Part shown: piece by piece, positions 49,040 through 58,618 of the stretch
How the letters are laid out: each line of letters opens with the position of its first letter
How positions within the stretch are numbered: the stretch's first letter is position 1
Assembly: GCA_964596125.1 (NCBI GenBank)
Contig: CAZQRP010000002.1
Span: 1-64,000 of the forward strand
Origin: CAZQRP01 sp964596125
GTDB lineage: Bacteria; Chloroflexota; Dehalococcoidia; GIF9; UBA5629
Reading direction: 5' to 3'
DNA: 64,000 nucleotides
Position numbers and translations under genes: made by a program
The notes under the pieces: generated by a model
Seen by the model: the letters and a program-made list of their open reading frames with translations, nothing else
Databases searched by the model: none
What the model was told of the DNA's origin: nothing

Positions 49040-49413
49040 TTGTAAAAGTCTGGATTAGACCAGATTTTCCATTTCTGGAAAATCTACAGTCATACCTTCT
49101 ATCCAGGTGGTTCACATTCACAGTTTCCCGTTTGGGCTTTTTGCTGAAAAAAACATTGGCACTTTATACAATACCTTTTTGCCGGAATGGGGGATGAAGT
49201 ATTCTATTTCACACCGGGTAGATGTATAATCGTTATCAACATTCTTTCATACTAAAGGCATGAAACATACTTTGTACTGAGATAAAATTAACGAAACCCG
49301 CCTCGATATGTTTCCATGAGCACCGTGTGAATTAAAAACTATTGAATTTGTTAGTAAATAATGATAGTAGTCCTTCAGGACATATAGTCCAATACAGTAA
49401 TCAAGGAGGGAAA
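49040..49413. other. Non-coding gap with repeat family B copy 3
   Basis: Contains the family B repeat (CAGTTTCCCGTTTGGGCTTTTT, 49121-49142), a TATAAT at 49225-49230 without a good -35, and a small GTCC-TTCA-GGAC hairpin near 49371. An in-frame ATG at 49342 belongs to the UbiD frame but lacks a ribosome-binding site. Confidence 0.45.
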
Positions 49414-50859
49414 GTGTTTAATGACCTTAGAGAATTCATAAAGCAAGCTGAGGAACTTGGTGAGTTCAGGAAAGTCGAAGGGGCTGATTGGGACTTAGAG
49501 ATAGGCGCTATCACAGAGCTGGGGACCCATGTCCAGGTGCCACCGTTACTGTTATTCGACAACATCAAGGAGTACACGCAGGGATATCGTATCGCCAGCA
49601 ATGTGCTTTGTTCTCCTAAACGAACCGCATTATGTTGGGGATTACCATTTAACATAAGTGGTACGGAACAGGTGAGGGCATTGCGTGATAAGCTTAGTGA
49701 ACAATTTAGCCCTTTGCCTCCGACAATAGTAAATACGGGGCCGGTGAAAGAGAACATTCATACTGGCGATGAGGTCGATATCTTTGAGTTTCCCATACCG
49801 AGGTGGCATCAACTTGATGGGGGTCGCTATTTGGGTACGGGCGACATGGTTATACAAAAGGACCCTGACACCGGCTGGGTAAATCTCGGGACATACCGGG
49901 TTCAGATACAAGACAAAGCGACGGCAACTATCCACATTGTAAATGGTCACCACGGTGATATTATTGCTAAAAAGTACTGGGAGAGGGGACTAAGCTGCCC
50001 AACTGCTGTAGTATGTGGACAGGACCCGCTGCTCTGGACTCTTGCCTCAACTGCGGTCCCAAGAGAAGTTAGTGAATATGACTATGCAGGATGGCTAAGA
50101 AATAGACCGATTGATGTAGTCCGGGGAGAGACGGTAGACTTACCTATCCCGGCAACAGCCGAGATTGTATTAGAGGGTGAATTCATATCCCCTGAGATTG
50201 AGACCAGAATGGAAGGACCTTTTGGTGAGTGGGAAGGGTATTACGCAGGTGGCAGGCGACCACACCCGGTATTTAGAGTAAAGGCCATTCTACACAGAGA
50301 TAATCCCATCATCTATGGTGCTCCACCTCTCGTCGGACCCTTCGAGTACGACCATGGTAAACATATCCTCAGGTCAGCAGAGTTATGGCGTGAATTAGAT
50401 AGACAACTCCCGGGCGTAAAAGGTGTCTGGTACGTAAATGAAGCCAAGGCGCCTCAGATGGGCATTATATCGATCAAGCAACAATATCCTGGACATGCCA
50501 AACAAGCAGCAATGGCTGCCGCCGGATGCTATAGAGGATTACAACTCGGCAGGTTCTTAATAATTGTGGACGACGATATTGATCCGTCCAACATTGCGGA
50601 GGTACTCTGGGCAGTGAGCACCAGATGCGACCCGGAGACCTCGATAGACATTATTGCCGGATGTACCGGCCTGGCATCAGACCCCAGACTTTCTCCCGAG
50701 AAGAGAGAGCGCGGTGATTTTGTCTACTCACGGGCTTTTATATATGCCTGTAAGCCTTATGCGTGGATCAAAGAATTTCCGATATCGATCAAAAGTAGCC
50801 CCGAAGACCTTGAACAGGTTAGACGAAAGTGGGGGGAACTTCTTTACGGAGAAAATTGA
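49414..50859 (+). CDS. UbiD-family decarboxylase 1
   Basis: Prenylated-FMN-dependent (de)carboxylase, about 481 residues. The catalytic region RMEGPFGEWEGYYAG holds the two spaced glutamates of the UbiD E-R-D/E network, and GTYRVQIQDKATATIHIV the cofactor-binding Arg. Middle and C-terminal signatures IIVDDDIDPSN and GCTGLASDPRL are present. The GTG at 49414 is chosen since AAGGAGG lies 4-5 nt before it and the protein then begins FNDLREFIKQAEELGE, matching UbiD openings. No ubiX is in the window. It faces a TRAP transporter and a second UbiD gene, suggesting use of an aromatic or unsaturated acid. Confidence 0.9.
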   Translation: MFNDLREFIKQAEELGEFRKVEGADWDLEIGAITELGTHVQVPPLLLFDNIKEYTQGYRIASNVLCSPKRTALCWGLPFNISGTEQVRALRDKLSEQFSPLPPTIVNTGPVKENIHTGDEVDIFEFPIPRWHQLDGGRYLGTGDMVIQKDPDTGWVNLGTYRVQIQDKATATIHIVNGHHGDIIAKKYWERGLSCPTAVVCGQDPLLWTLASTAVPREVSEYDYAGWLRNRPIDVVRGETVDLPIPATAEIVLEGEFISPEIETRMEGPFGEWEGYYAGGRRPHPVFRVKAILHRDNPIIYGAPPLVGPFEYDHGKHILRSAELWRELDRQLPGVKGVWYVNEAKAPQMGIISIKQQYPGHAKQAAMAAAGCYRGLQLGRFLIIVDDDIDPSNIAEVLWAVSTRCDPETSIDIIAGCTGLASDPRLSPEKRERGDFVYSRAFIYACKPYAWIKEFPISIKSSPEDLEQVRRKWGELLYGEN

Positions 50860-50909
50860 ACATTCGACTATCCACGATTTAGCTGGCGATGATGCGATTT
50901 GACATGTTG

Positions 50910-50932
50910 TTTGATTGTATCCTCTGCTTCTT
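50910..50932. repeat. Dispersed repeat, family A, copy 3 (short)
   Basis: TTTGATTGTATCCTCTGCTT and two further T, one mismatch from copy 2, located about 50 bp after the UbiD stop. Confidence 0.5.
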
Positions 50933-51098
50933 AAGAATAAATGTCTGAAGATTACATGCTCTGGCCTTAATTCCCGATGGAATTTTTACATCCTGGACCT
51001 TGGTCAGTCAAAATTGTCAAGGCGCTCAGAGAATACACTAGGTTAGAGGAAACCTCCTTAGAGACTCTGATTAATGCTCGGCAACAGAGACCTGGCTG

Positions 51099-53006
51099 CT
51101 ATTGTCTATGATCGACTAATAGCCTTTGCTTCTTCCTCCATTGTGCAATAACTGGCAAAGCTAATAAAGCCAGACCTATGACATCACTTAGCCAACCAGG
51201 TATAAAGAGGCAGACTCCACCGCCAATAAATAAGACTCTTTGCCACCAGTTTGATTCTGTAAACAGGTAGCCTTCTATTCCTGCCGCCAATGAAAAAACG
51301 CCTAAAACACTCGTTGTTACAGATAATACAATTTCGGTTGGTTGTCCTATTAAGATAAGAGCCGGATTATAGAGAATCACAAAAGGAACAAGGTAACAAA
51401 TAATACCCAGTCGCATAGCGGTAAAACCAGTACGGAATATTTTTGATCCTGCGATTCCTGAAGCAACAAACACTGCGGGGCAATTTGGTGGAGTGAAAAA
51501 CATAGAGCATCCCATGTAGAAAATGAACATATGGGCCACCATAACCGGAACACCTATTTTCACCATTGCTGGCGCAACTATAATGGCCAGCAATATATAC
51601 GTGATTATTGCGCCTATCCCCATGCCCATGAGATAGACAACTAACCCGGCGAGCACTGCTAGCACTATAAGGCTGCCCGCAGCAAACTCCACGAGTATTA
51701 CCGAGAGGTTTACCCCCAATCCAGTCAGCGCTACCGAGCCGGTAAGAATACCTACGAAAGCACAGATAGGAGCTACGAGAAATATGCTCCTGGTCCCGTT
51801 CTCCAGTCCATTCAATATTTTATTTACTCCCATTCTCGTTTCTTTCTTAAACCAGCTTACTATTATTAACACTAATATTGTATAGAAAATCGATTCCAGA
51901 GGGTCATATTGTATAACCATTAAAAGTACTACAAGAAATAACAAGGGTATAAGGAATGGCCAGCCTTGCTTGAGGGTCGCTCTGAGTCCCGGTAGCTGCT
52001 CCCGTGGCAGTCCACTGAGTCCTAACTTTGCCGCCTCCAAATCTAGCTGGGCAAATACGCAAATGAAGTAGAGAATCGCAGGTAATATTGCAGCTATACA
52101 AACTGCCGTGTATCCCATCTTGGTATATTCTGCCATGATGAAAGCTACTGCTCCCATCACCGGTGGCATAACGACACCGCCGGTAGAAGCAACCGATTCC
52201 ACCGCTGCGGCAAAGTGAGGCTGGTAGCCAATATTTTTCATCATAGGAATGGTTATAGCGCCGGTTGTGCCAACATTAGCGACAGGGCTCCCCGATATGG
52301 TGCCGAAGAAAGCGCTGCTGATAACCGCTACTTTGGCAGGACCTCCTCTCATATGACCAGCTACACTAAGAGCCAGGTCAGTGAAGAACTTCCCGGCACC
52401 GGCTTCCTGCAGGAAACTCCCGAAAACAAGGAAGATAATGATAATGGTAGCGGCAATTTCCAGTACCATCCCGAAGAACCCGAATTGATATAGATAGATA
52501 TAACATGTTAGGTCTGATAAAGAATACTTGGGGCCACCAAGAAGCCCTGGAAACAGGTACGCAAACTTGGCGTGGAACAGGAAGAGTATACCGAGGATCA
52601 ATATGCTCCATCCTAAAGTGCGCCTTATTGCCTCACTGATGACTATTAAAGTAATAAAAAACAGTATTATCTCAGCGGTTGTCGCATAAACCCTGTCCAG
52701 TATATATATTGATGGGAAGTTTACCGAAAGATAAAGACAGCCAATCAGGCCAAGAACAGCCAGTAAGGCATCATACCATGGTAATTTATTTGTAGGAGAA
52801 CTTTTCGTTGCTGGAATCCGCAAGAAGACTAAAAGCAAGACCAGAGATAAAAAAAAGGACGTATACGATGAATGAAAAACGAGAAAGTTGAAGTACCTTC
52901 TCGGCACATCAAATATATAAATAGTTGCCAGAACGGGAACGGCTATAGCGATGGATCTGATCGCTATAGCCGTTCTTCCATGGTAATTACGATATCTGCC
53001 TTCCAC
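51099..53006 (-). CDS. TRAP transporter fused permease (TAXI type)
   Basis: A 635-residue, very hydrophobic protein with about 16 membrane helices, fusing the small DctQ-like and large DctM-like subunits as usual in TAXI systems. Diagnostic parts: GGPAKVAVISSAFFGTISGSPVANVGTTGAITIPMMK and VASTGGVVMPPVMGAVAFIMAEYT. It would import a carboxylate using an ion gradient together with the TAXI receptor encoded 45 bp upstream. The GTG start has no ribosome-binding site, and a 16-bp perfect inverted repeat covers codons 11-23. Confidence 0.92.
   Translation of the reverse strand: MEGRYRNYHGRTAIAIRSIAIAVPVLATIYIFDVPRRYFNFLVFHSSYTSFFLSLVLLLVFLRIPATKSSPTNKLPWYDALLAVLGLIGCLYLSVNFPSIYILDRVYATTAEIILFFITLIVISEAIRRTLGWSILILGILFLFHAKFAYLFPGLLGGPKYSLSDLTCYIYLYQFGFFGMVLEIAATIIIIFLVFGSFLQEAGAGKFFTDLALSVAGHMRGGPAKVAVISSAFFGTISGSPVANVGTTGAITIPMMKNIGYQPHFAAAVESVASTGGVVMPPVMGAVAFIMAEYTKMGYTAVCIAAILPAILYFICVFAQLDLEAAKLGLSGLPREQLPGLRATLKQGWPFLIPLLFLVVLLMVIQYDPLESIFYTILVLIIVSWFKKETRMGVNKILNGLENGTRSIFLVAPICAFVGILTGSVALTGLGVNLSVILVEFAAGSLIVLAVLAGLVVYLMGMGIGAIITYILLAIIVAPAMVKIGVPVMVAHMFIFYMGCSMFFTPPNCPAVFVASGIAGSKIFRTGFTAMRLGIICYLVPFVILYNPALILIGQPTEIVLSVTTSVLGVFSLAAGIEGYLFTESNWWQRVLFIGGGVCLFIPGWLSDVIGLALLALPVIAQWRKKQRLLVDHRQ
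52937..52975. repeat. 16-bp perfect inverted repeat early in the TRAP permease gene
   Basis: GAACGGCTATAGCGAT (52937-52952), 7-nt loop, ATCGCTATAGCCGTTC (52960-52975). As RNA this is a very stable hairpin 30 nt downstream of the permease start codon and about 80 nt after the receptor stop. It may lower permease expression relative to the receptor or block 3' decay of the receptor mRNA. Confidence 0.8.
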
Positions 53007-53051
53007 TGGCTAAGATCTTTCTGTATTTTAATTTCGTTTATTGCTCATCTT

Positions 53052-54146
53052 TTATTTAGGTAGTTCTTTTAGAAGCTTTTGCTGTTGTGTTTCAGCTTCA
53101 TTTGTCCATATGCCCGCTTCTTTAAGATACTTAATAGCTCCTGGATGGTAAGGAACGGGGAAATTAGGCATTAACGCCCAATCTTTCCCATATTCGTAAA
53201 ACTCGGTGGCTACCGCTTTGAACTCCTCAGCATGCTCCATGACACTCTTCACAACCAGGTATGCCGTGTCATCGCTCATGTGCCTCTCATCACAGATTTG
53301 GATCTGCCTGACGCCAATCCCTGGCGTTTCTTTATGAACGGCAGCAATATACGTCGGAACATTAACAGCGGTAACATAAGGCGTCACATTCTTTTGTAGC
53401 ACATCTATTTTTTGCTGGTCGAAAGGAACAAGAATAACGCCCAGCTTGGCATCTAATTCCACCATCTTGGCGCCCCCCAGGCCAACATAAGCGGCATCAA
53501 TCTTCTTTAGTCCAAGGTCTACAAGCGCCGGCACATTGGCTGCGTATTCCAGTATCTTAACATCCTTATCCGGATCAAGTCCATAGGCTGACATTGAATA
53601 ACGTGCGTACTGCGTACATGCGGACAACGTAGGATATCGTCCGGCCATACTTTTACCCTTTAGATCGGGGATTGTTTTAATGCCCGTACCGGTATGCGTT
53701 ACACAACCATAATAGAGATAATTACCTGTGAAGAGTATACGCATATGGGGTAAAGTCTTACCTTTGGCTCGTGGGTCTAGAGGACTGTCTAAACCATTAT
53801 ATCTGACATTTAAAGCATCAGCAGGCCAAACAGTCTGGCTTCCTTCACCGCTGAGTAAAAGGTCACGCATGGCAGCCGGGTTGGTTACGGGGCGGACCAC
53901 CGCTTTTATATCTGTATGAGTATTTACAATTTGCGAGATAATAACCAAAACGCTGTAGAAGGAAGTGCCTGGCGGTAAAGACAGCAGGACCAATGTCTCT
54001 GCCTTAGGTGCTGGTGGTGGTGCCGGTGATGGTGCAGGTGTAGGTGCGGGTGTAGGGGTAGGGGTAGGGGCAGGTGTTGGAGTACAGCCTAAGATTAAAC
54101 TCAAGATTAATAGAACCAAAACAAAACTTAATACTATTCTCTTCAT
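53052..54146 (-). CDS. TAXI-family TRAP solute-binding lipoprotein
   Basis: 364 residues with a lipoprotein signal (SLILGC, acylated Cys21), a Pro/Thr/Ala-rich linker of about 25 residues, then the TAXI receptor domain (GTSFYSVLVIISQIVN, GSQTVWPADALNVRYNG, PDLKGKSMAGRYPTLSACTQYARYSM). It would capture the substrate outside the membrane for the fused permease encoded next. ATG with AAGGAGG a little further upstream than usual. It shares direction with the permease and with UbiD 2 upstream. Confidence 0.92.
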   Translation of the reverse strand: MKRIVLSFVLVLLILSLILGCTPTPAPTPTPTPAPTPAPSPAPPPAPKAETLVLLSLPPGTSFYSVLVIISQIVNTHTDIKAVVRPVTNPAAMRDLLLSGEGSQTVWPADALNVRYNGLDSPLDPRAKGKTLPHMRILFTGNYLYYGCVTHTGTGIKTIPDLKGKSMAGRYPTLSACTQYARYSMSAYGLDPDKDVKILEYAANVPALVDLGLKKIDAAYVGLGGAKMVELDAKLGVILVPFDQQKIDVLQKNVTPYVTAVNVPTYIAAVHKETPGIGVRQIQICDERHMSDDTAYLVVKSVMEHAEEFKAVATEFYEYGKDWALMPNFPVPYHPGAIKYLKEAGIWTNEAETQQQKLLKELPK

Positions 54147-54279
54147 TTCCTTATCTACCTCCTTGATCGTTTGGCACCTTCTATACTTCTAATTCTATCT
54201 ACATTTGCTTCGGGCCTCCTTTTTCTATCTTAATTGACCTGATTGTATAGTAGAAAACATGCGAGCTCATAAAAAACTG

Positions 54280-55731
54280 CTAATCCTCGGGTATACCCAC
54301 TTTATAACCGTAAGCTGCCCAATTTCGTAAAACATGTTCCTGCAATTCCTTTGGGTATATATTGTCAAAAGAAGACCGTTCGGGTACCTCATTTTCTGGG
54401 TCCCAGTCAAGCGGCCATGTGCAGTCGAATGTTACCGCTGCGCCCAGACCATAACGGCGCTCATGCAAGTTCAGGAAAGGTTGGAGATTGTGTCCGGTGG
54501 AATTACTATGCTTATGGATACCTCGAACGGGGTGACACTTAGTTGCCAGTGCATGCATTACCTGATACATATTACCCGGGTCCACATCATCATCGACTAT
54601 CAATAGATATGGAATGAATTTACCGGCATTGTTTCCACGTACAATGCTTGCGACCCTGAACGCCATATTTGCTACTCCTGTCTGCTTTATACTGACAACC
54701 GCCAATTGTTGTGAGCATTCAGCATAGTTATGTAATCCAACGACCGGTATTCCTTTTTCCCGTAGTTCATCTAGTATCTCAGCACCCCCGCTCATAGAGT
54801 GAAGCGCATGGTCATCGTCTACCGGCACGCCCATACAAGACACTGTCAGGATGGGATTATTCCTATGCGTTATAGCTTTTACCTTGTACACAGGGCGATT
54901 GGTTCTCGCATCTGTTCTATAGCCTGTGAATTCACCGAAGGGCCCTTCCGGTACCCGCTCTTTAGGCGGTATTTCTCCCTCAATTACGATTTCGGCTGTT
55001 GCCGGCACATAAAGGTCAACCGTTTCACACTTCACGACCTCCACCGGTTCTTCGCGCAAACCACCGGCAACCTCAGCTTCTGATATTCCGTACGGTATCA
55101 TCGTCCCAGCAACCAGACAACAGACAGGTTCTGGACCTATAGCAATAGCAAAAGGCATCGACTGGTTCCTGAGTTCACATGTATGATAATGCGCGCCCAT
55201 ATGCTGGCGGGGTAGCACTATACCCGTCATGGTGTTCTTATCGTGTATCATTGCTCTATACATACCCCAGTTAACCAGTCCGCTATCAGGGTCCTTGCTA
55301 ACATTGACATGCCATGTACACAAATAGCGACCGCCATCGCCACCATGCAGGATAGGTGCTGGCAGCTTGTACAGGTCGACCTCATCACCAATGTATATGT
55401 TCTCTTTGCACGGTGCATTTTTAACAATTCGCGGCTTAATAAGATTTTTCTTTCTCTTAATATATACTTCCATCAATTCATTGTAGTCCGTATCAAAGGG
55501 CAGACCGAATGCAAGAGCTATACGATTGTAAGAGGACAATGTGCCACCAAACATCATATGGCCGGGATAATCCTTTATATTCCGAAAGAATGGAGCAGGC
55601 AGCTTTTGTTCATAGGCCCTTCTCAAGATTGCACCAGCTTCCAGATTCCAGTCAACCTCCTTCTCTATACTTTGTACCTCACCATATTCTTCTAATTTGG
55701 CTATAAATTCACGCATATCCTTAAAAGCCAT
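54280..55731 (-). CDS. UbiD-family decarboxylase 2
   Basis: A 483-residue paralogue of UbiD 1 (MAFKDMREFIAKLEEYGEVQSI, GMYRAMIHDKNTMTGIVLPRQHMG, VPEGPFGEFTGYRTD with the catalytic glutamate pair, LLIVDDDVDPGN). The two differ enough to suggest different substrates. AAAGGAGAATAGC precedes the ATG. It is upstream of the TAXI receptor on the same strand with a 133-bp gap, so it is probably coexpressed with the transporter. Confidence 0.9.
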   Translation of the reverse strand: MAFKDMREFIAKLEEYGEVQSIEKEVDWNLEAGAILRRAYEQKLPAPFFRNIKDYPGHMMFGGTLSSYNRIALAFGLPFDTDYNELMEVYIKRKKNLIKPRIVKNAPCKENIYIGDEVDLYKLPAPILHGGDGGRYLCTWHVNVSKDPDSGLVNWGMYRAMIHDKNTMTGIVLPRQHMGAHYHTCELRNQSMPFAIAIGPEPVCCLVAGTMIPYGISEAEVAGGLREEPVEVVKCETVDLYVPATAEIVIEGEIPPKERVPEGPFGEFTGYRTDARTNRPVYKVKAITHRNNPILTVSCMGVPVDDDHALHSMSGGAEILDELREKGIPVVGLHNYAECSQQLAVVSIKQTGVANMAFRVASIVRGNNAGKFIPYLLIVDDDVDPGNMYQVMHALATKCHPVRGIHKHSNSTGHNLQPFLNLHERRYGLGAAVTFDCTWPLDWDPENEVPERSSFDNIYPKELQEHVLRNWAAYGYKVGIPED

Positions 55732-56562
55732 GCTATTCTCCTTTATTTTTTATTAACTCATGGCGAAACCAGCTAAAACATACCACGTCTGCCACCACTG
55801 AACTTCTTATTAGACTATTTTAACAATCAACTCCTTATTGAGCAGTTCACCGCGGAACCACCACGAGAGCCCAATACTACATCTCTATTCTAATAATTAA
55901 TATGGAAATTACTATTCAGGCTAATGGTATTGAATTTCTGTATTAATTCTAACATAGAATGTCAATAATGAATTTTAAAAAAAAGCTTTAGCTCATAAGT
56001 AACTGTAGAGATTGTAACACCTTTTACCGAACCAAAAAGCAACAATTTGAACATATGACACACGCTCTAATATCTGGTCAAATCGAAAAAATAGGAATGT
56101 ATTATTGTTGTACTACTGGTATTTTGTTTTCTCCTGTGTTTCTGCAAAGTAAGTTTAAAAGACGGACATTGAGCTGGATCCTGCTCCAACGTCCACAAAA
56201 TAGTTACTACCGGTGTGACAATCTAATCGAAGGCAGGCAGTATTGACAAACTCGCAGACGGGGACTATATTTGACCTGTACGTATTAGTTGAGGTAAGAG
56301 GCAACTCAGGTAGGGGTAGAGAAGATGGGATATCGGAGGGCACAGGAATCGCCCTGACGGCGGTTGCTGGTGTCCTTTTCTCCTTATAAAAATCTACAGC
56401 GATAACTATGATAAGGGCGATGGTAAATATCCATTTTCCGTCTGTGCTTTTTAAATGTTAATAAATCTATGAGGATATCTTTTTACACATATCGATCCCA
56501 AAAATGCGAGGCAAGTGTAATTTATCCAGCTTTGGCTAAACAGGTAAGGTAATCGAGTATCC
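55732..56562. other. Non-coding region with promoter and decayed coding traces
   Basis: About 830 bp without an intact gene. TTGACA (56243-56248), 17 bp, TATATT (56266-56271) form a good promoter with no proper gene after it. Around 56160-56390 three frames give protein-like pieces (ELDPAPTSTK, GSIDKLADGDYI, GTGIALTAVAGVLFSL) broken by stops, which may be remnants of a surface-protein gene. Repeat family B copy 4 is at 56430-56452. Confidence 0.4.
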
Positions 56563-57498
56563 ATGCCGACTATTAGTATCATTTTGCCGACATATAACCG
56601 TGAGCACCTGCTGGGCCGGTCTATCCAGAGTGTACTTAACCAGACCTATCGGGACTTTGAGCTAATTATTGTCGATGACGGCTCAACAGATAATACGGAA
56701 AAGCTGGTAAGAAGCTTTAAAAAGGAAACGATAAATTATATAAAGCACCGGGAAAACAGGGGGCCGGCTACTGCACGTAATACAGGAATAAAGTCGGCGT
56801 CAGGAGAGTATATCGCTTTTCAAGATAGCGACGATGAGTGGCTGCCTGAGAAACTTGAGAAGCAAATGATGGTTTTTAAGGCTTCTCCACCAGATGTGGG
56901 CGTGGTATATACCGGTTTTTTCCAATTCATAAATACCAGGAAACGGTATATACCTCCCACTAAAGTAGTCCAAAAAGATGGTTATATCTTTGCTAATCTT
57001 ATGAAAGACTGTTTTGTTTCAACCCAGACAACGCTTGTCAAAAGGGATTGCTTCATTGTTACTGGCATGTTTGATGAGCGCTTTACACCTTCAGAAGATT
57101 GGGAACTATTCCTGAGAATGTCAAGACAGTACCAGTTCAGATGCGTCAATGAGCCACTGGTGATTGTATATCATCAACCGGATAGCATAACTGCAAACCT
57201 GAGTGCAGAAATTAGATCGTATAAACTGGTGCTGGACCAGTATTTTGAGGACATCAGCCATGATAGTAGAGTAATGGCAAGCCACTATTTCAGAATTGGC
57301 AGACTTTTGTATTCGTCAGGAGAATGCAGTCAGGGAAGGGACTATTTTGTCAAAAGTGTCAGGGCATATCCGCTTGATATCAGGGCCTATGGTACATTTC
57401 TGATAAGCCTTCTTGGCAAAACCGTATACACTATAGCCGAAAACGGCTATGAGAAAATTTCAGCGTGGCTCTTAACAAGAAGGAATAGTAAGCCTTAA
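56563..57498 (+). CDS. Family 2 glycosyltransferase
   Basis: GT2-type transferase of 311 residues: PTISIILPTYNREHLLGRSIQSVLNQTY, ELIIVDDGSTDNT, RNRGPATARNTGI-type donor site (ENRGPATARNTGIKSASGEYIAFQDSDDEW) with the DxD-like DSDDE near residue 90, and FDERFTPSEDWELFLRMS. No membrane segment. It acts on an unknown sugar acceptor. Its proximity to the archaellin, which in archaea is heavily glycosylated, is suggestive but not evidence. Confidence 0.88.
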   Translation: MPTISIILPTYNREHLLGRSIQSVLNQTYRDFELIIVDDGSTDNTEKLVRSFKKETINYIKHRENRGPATARNTGIKSASGEYIAFQDSDDEWLPEKLEKQMMVFKASPPDVGVVYTGFFQFINTRKRYIPPTKVVQKDGYIFANLMKDCFVSTQTTLVKRDCFIVTGMFDERFTPSEDWELFLRMSRQYQFRCVNEPLVIVYHQPDSITANLSAEIRSYKLVLDQYFEDISHDSRVMASHYFRIGRLLYSSGECSQGRDYFVKSVRAYPLDIRAYGTFLISLLGKTVYTIAENGYEKISAWLLTRRNSKP

Positions 57499-57692
57499 AA
57501 AACAATGAAGCTGGTGATACTCGCTTCACAGAATGGCCATAGCCCTGCACAGATTGATGTATAATCTCAAACTGGTAGTATTGTGTTACAGCAATTACAG
57601 CAAGGTTCTCAATCTTATTAACTGCATCTGGACACGGAAGAATTCCGTTTGATTATGTCGTCATTCTCTTATTAAACTGTTTTTATATCTAC

Positions 57693-58358
57693 CTATTCAA
57701 TTTTAGGTCTGCTTGGCGGTTCTTTTCCGGTTGCATACACTCTTCTATCACGGACCTCGATATAATTCATATCGGTCAGCGCCTCCATCATCACTTCTAA
57801 TAGAACCGGAGTAAGTGGCGGGCCGATTTCATCTCTCTCAGACTTAGTAAACCTGTCCAGTATTTCATCAGTTTTGATACCAGGTTCCGCTTCTATTTTT
57901 TCAAGTATGGCAACCTCCCTTCTGTAAAACGGCAGACAATACTCGCTGTCACTCAAATCAATCGGTTCACAGGCGAAATGAGCTAATATTCTAGTGTCAC
58001 TGCATGCAAAGTGCGCTCCTCTTGCTTTTTGGGTTTTAGGATCATATGAAAACACTTCTGACATTTTATCAGAAGCACCTTTTAAAGGACGGAATCCCAC
58101 ACCATCGTACTTTGCCATACTAGGATCCCTTATATCACGACCACGATACCGCCACATAATGTTTTCATTGTACTTATTTCCTAAAAGGTGGACGCCTAGG
58201 ATAATCGGCATCATCGAAGCTAATAGTCCCGGGCATATCCTGCCGGTAAAGTACACTCCGTCATAATAGAACTCGTCACCAATCTTATAGTTAAAGTGGC
58301 ATGGGTACGTTTTCTCGTCCCCTTCGAATGATACTAGCTTGCATCTCACTTTAAACAT
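57693..58358 (-). CDS. Uncharacterised 221-aa protein (TIGR04076-like N-terminus)
   Basis: The N-terminal half (CKLVSFEGDEKTYPCHFNYKIGDEF, YFTGRICPGLLASMMPIIL) recalls the small TIGR04076 family; the C-terminal half (REVAILEKIEAEPGIKTDEILDRFTK, LLEVMMEALTDMNYIEVRDRRVYAT) looks like a winged helix. Three conserved-looking cysteines lie in the first 125 residues. No function can be given. GGAGGCGG precedes the start. It is alone in its transcription unit. Confidence 0.6.
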   Translation of the reverse strand: MFKVRCKLVSFEGDEKTYPCHFNYKIGDEFYYDGVYFTGRICPGLLASMMPIILGVHLLGNKYNENIMWRYRGRDIRDPSMAKYDGVGFRPLKGASDKMSEVFSYDPKTQKARGAHFACSDTRILAHFACEPIDLSDSEYCLPFYRREVAILEKIEAEPGIKTDEILDRFTKSERDEIGPPLTPVLLEVMMEALTDMNYIEVRDRRVYATGKEPPSRPKIE

Positions 58359-58618
58359 GCCTGACCGCCTCCTGAAAATTAAATATGCACCATAATATCA
58401 AATATGACCTTTAATAACTATCATAAAGAGGTCAACGGTTCAATAACAGCCTGGGAAAATACAGGAGAAACGCCACAACAAGGTCGACTATAGACCCACA
58501 GAGAATCGGACTTTAAGCCCTGCCAGTACGCAGCAATTTCGGGCTAATGAGTGTAAAAGAAGCATTGCCAAACTATTTGGCTTTGGCTGTGGACAGAGAT
58601 AGTATTGGAGTTTCTGCA

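Noticed and set aside
54001..54080. GT-rich tandem repeat near 54 kb as a regulatory repeat
   Set aside because: It is the coding sequence for the Pro/Thr/Ala linker of the TAXI lipoprotein, read on the other strand.
56155..56343. Minus-strand open frame of 62 codons
   Set aside because: It overlaps the orphan promoter and has no start signal; its composition is that of an antisense shadow.
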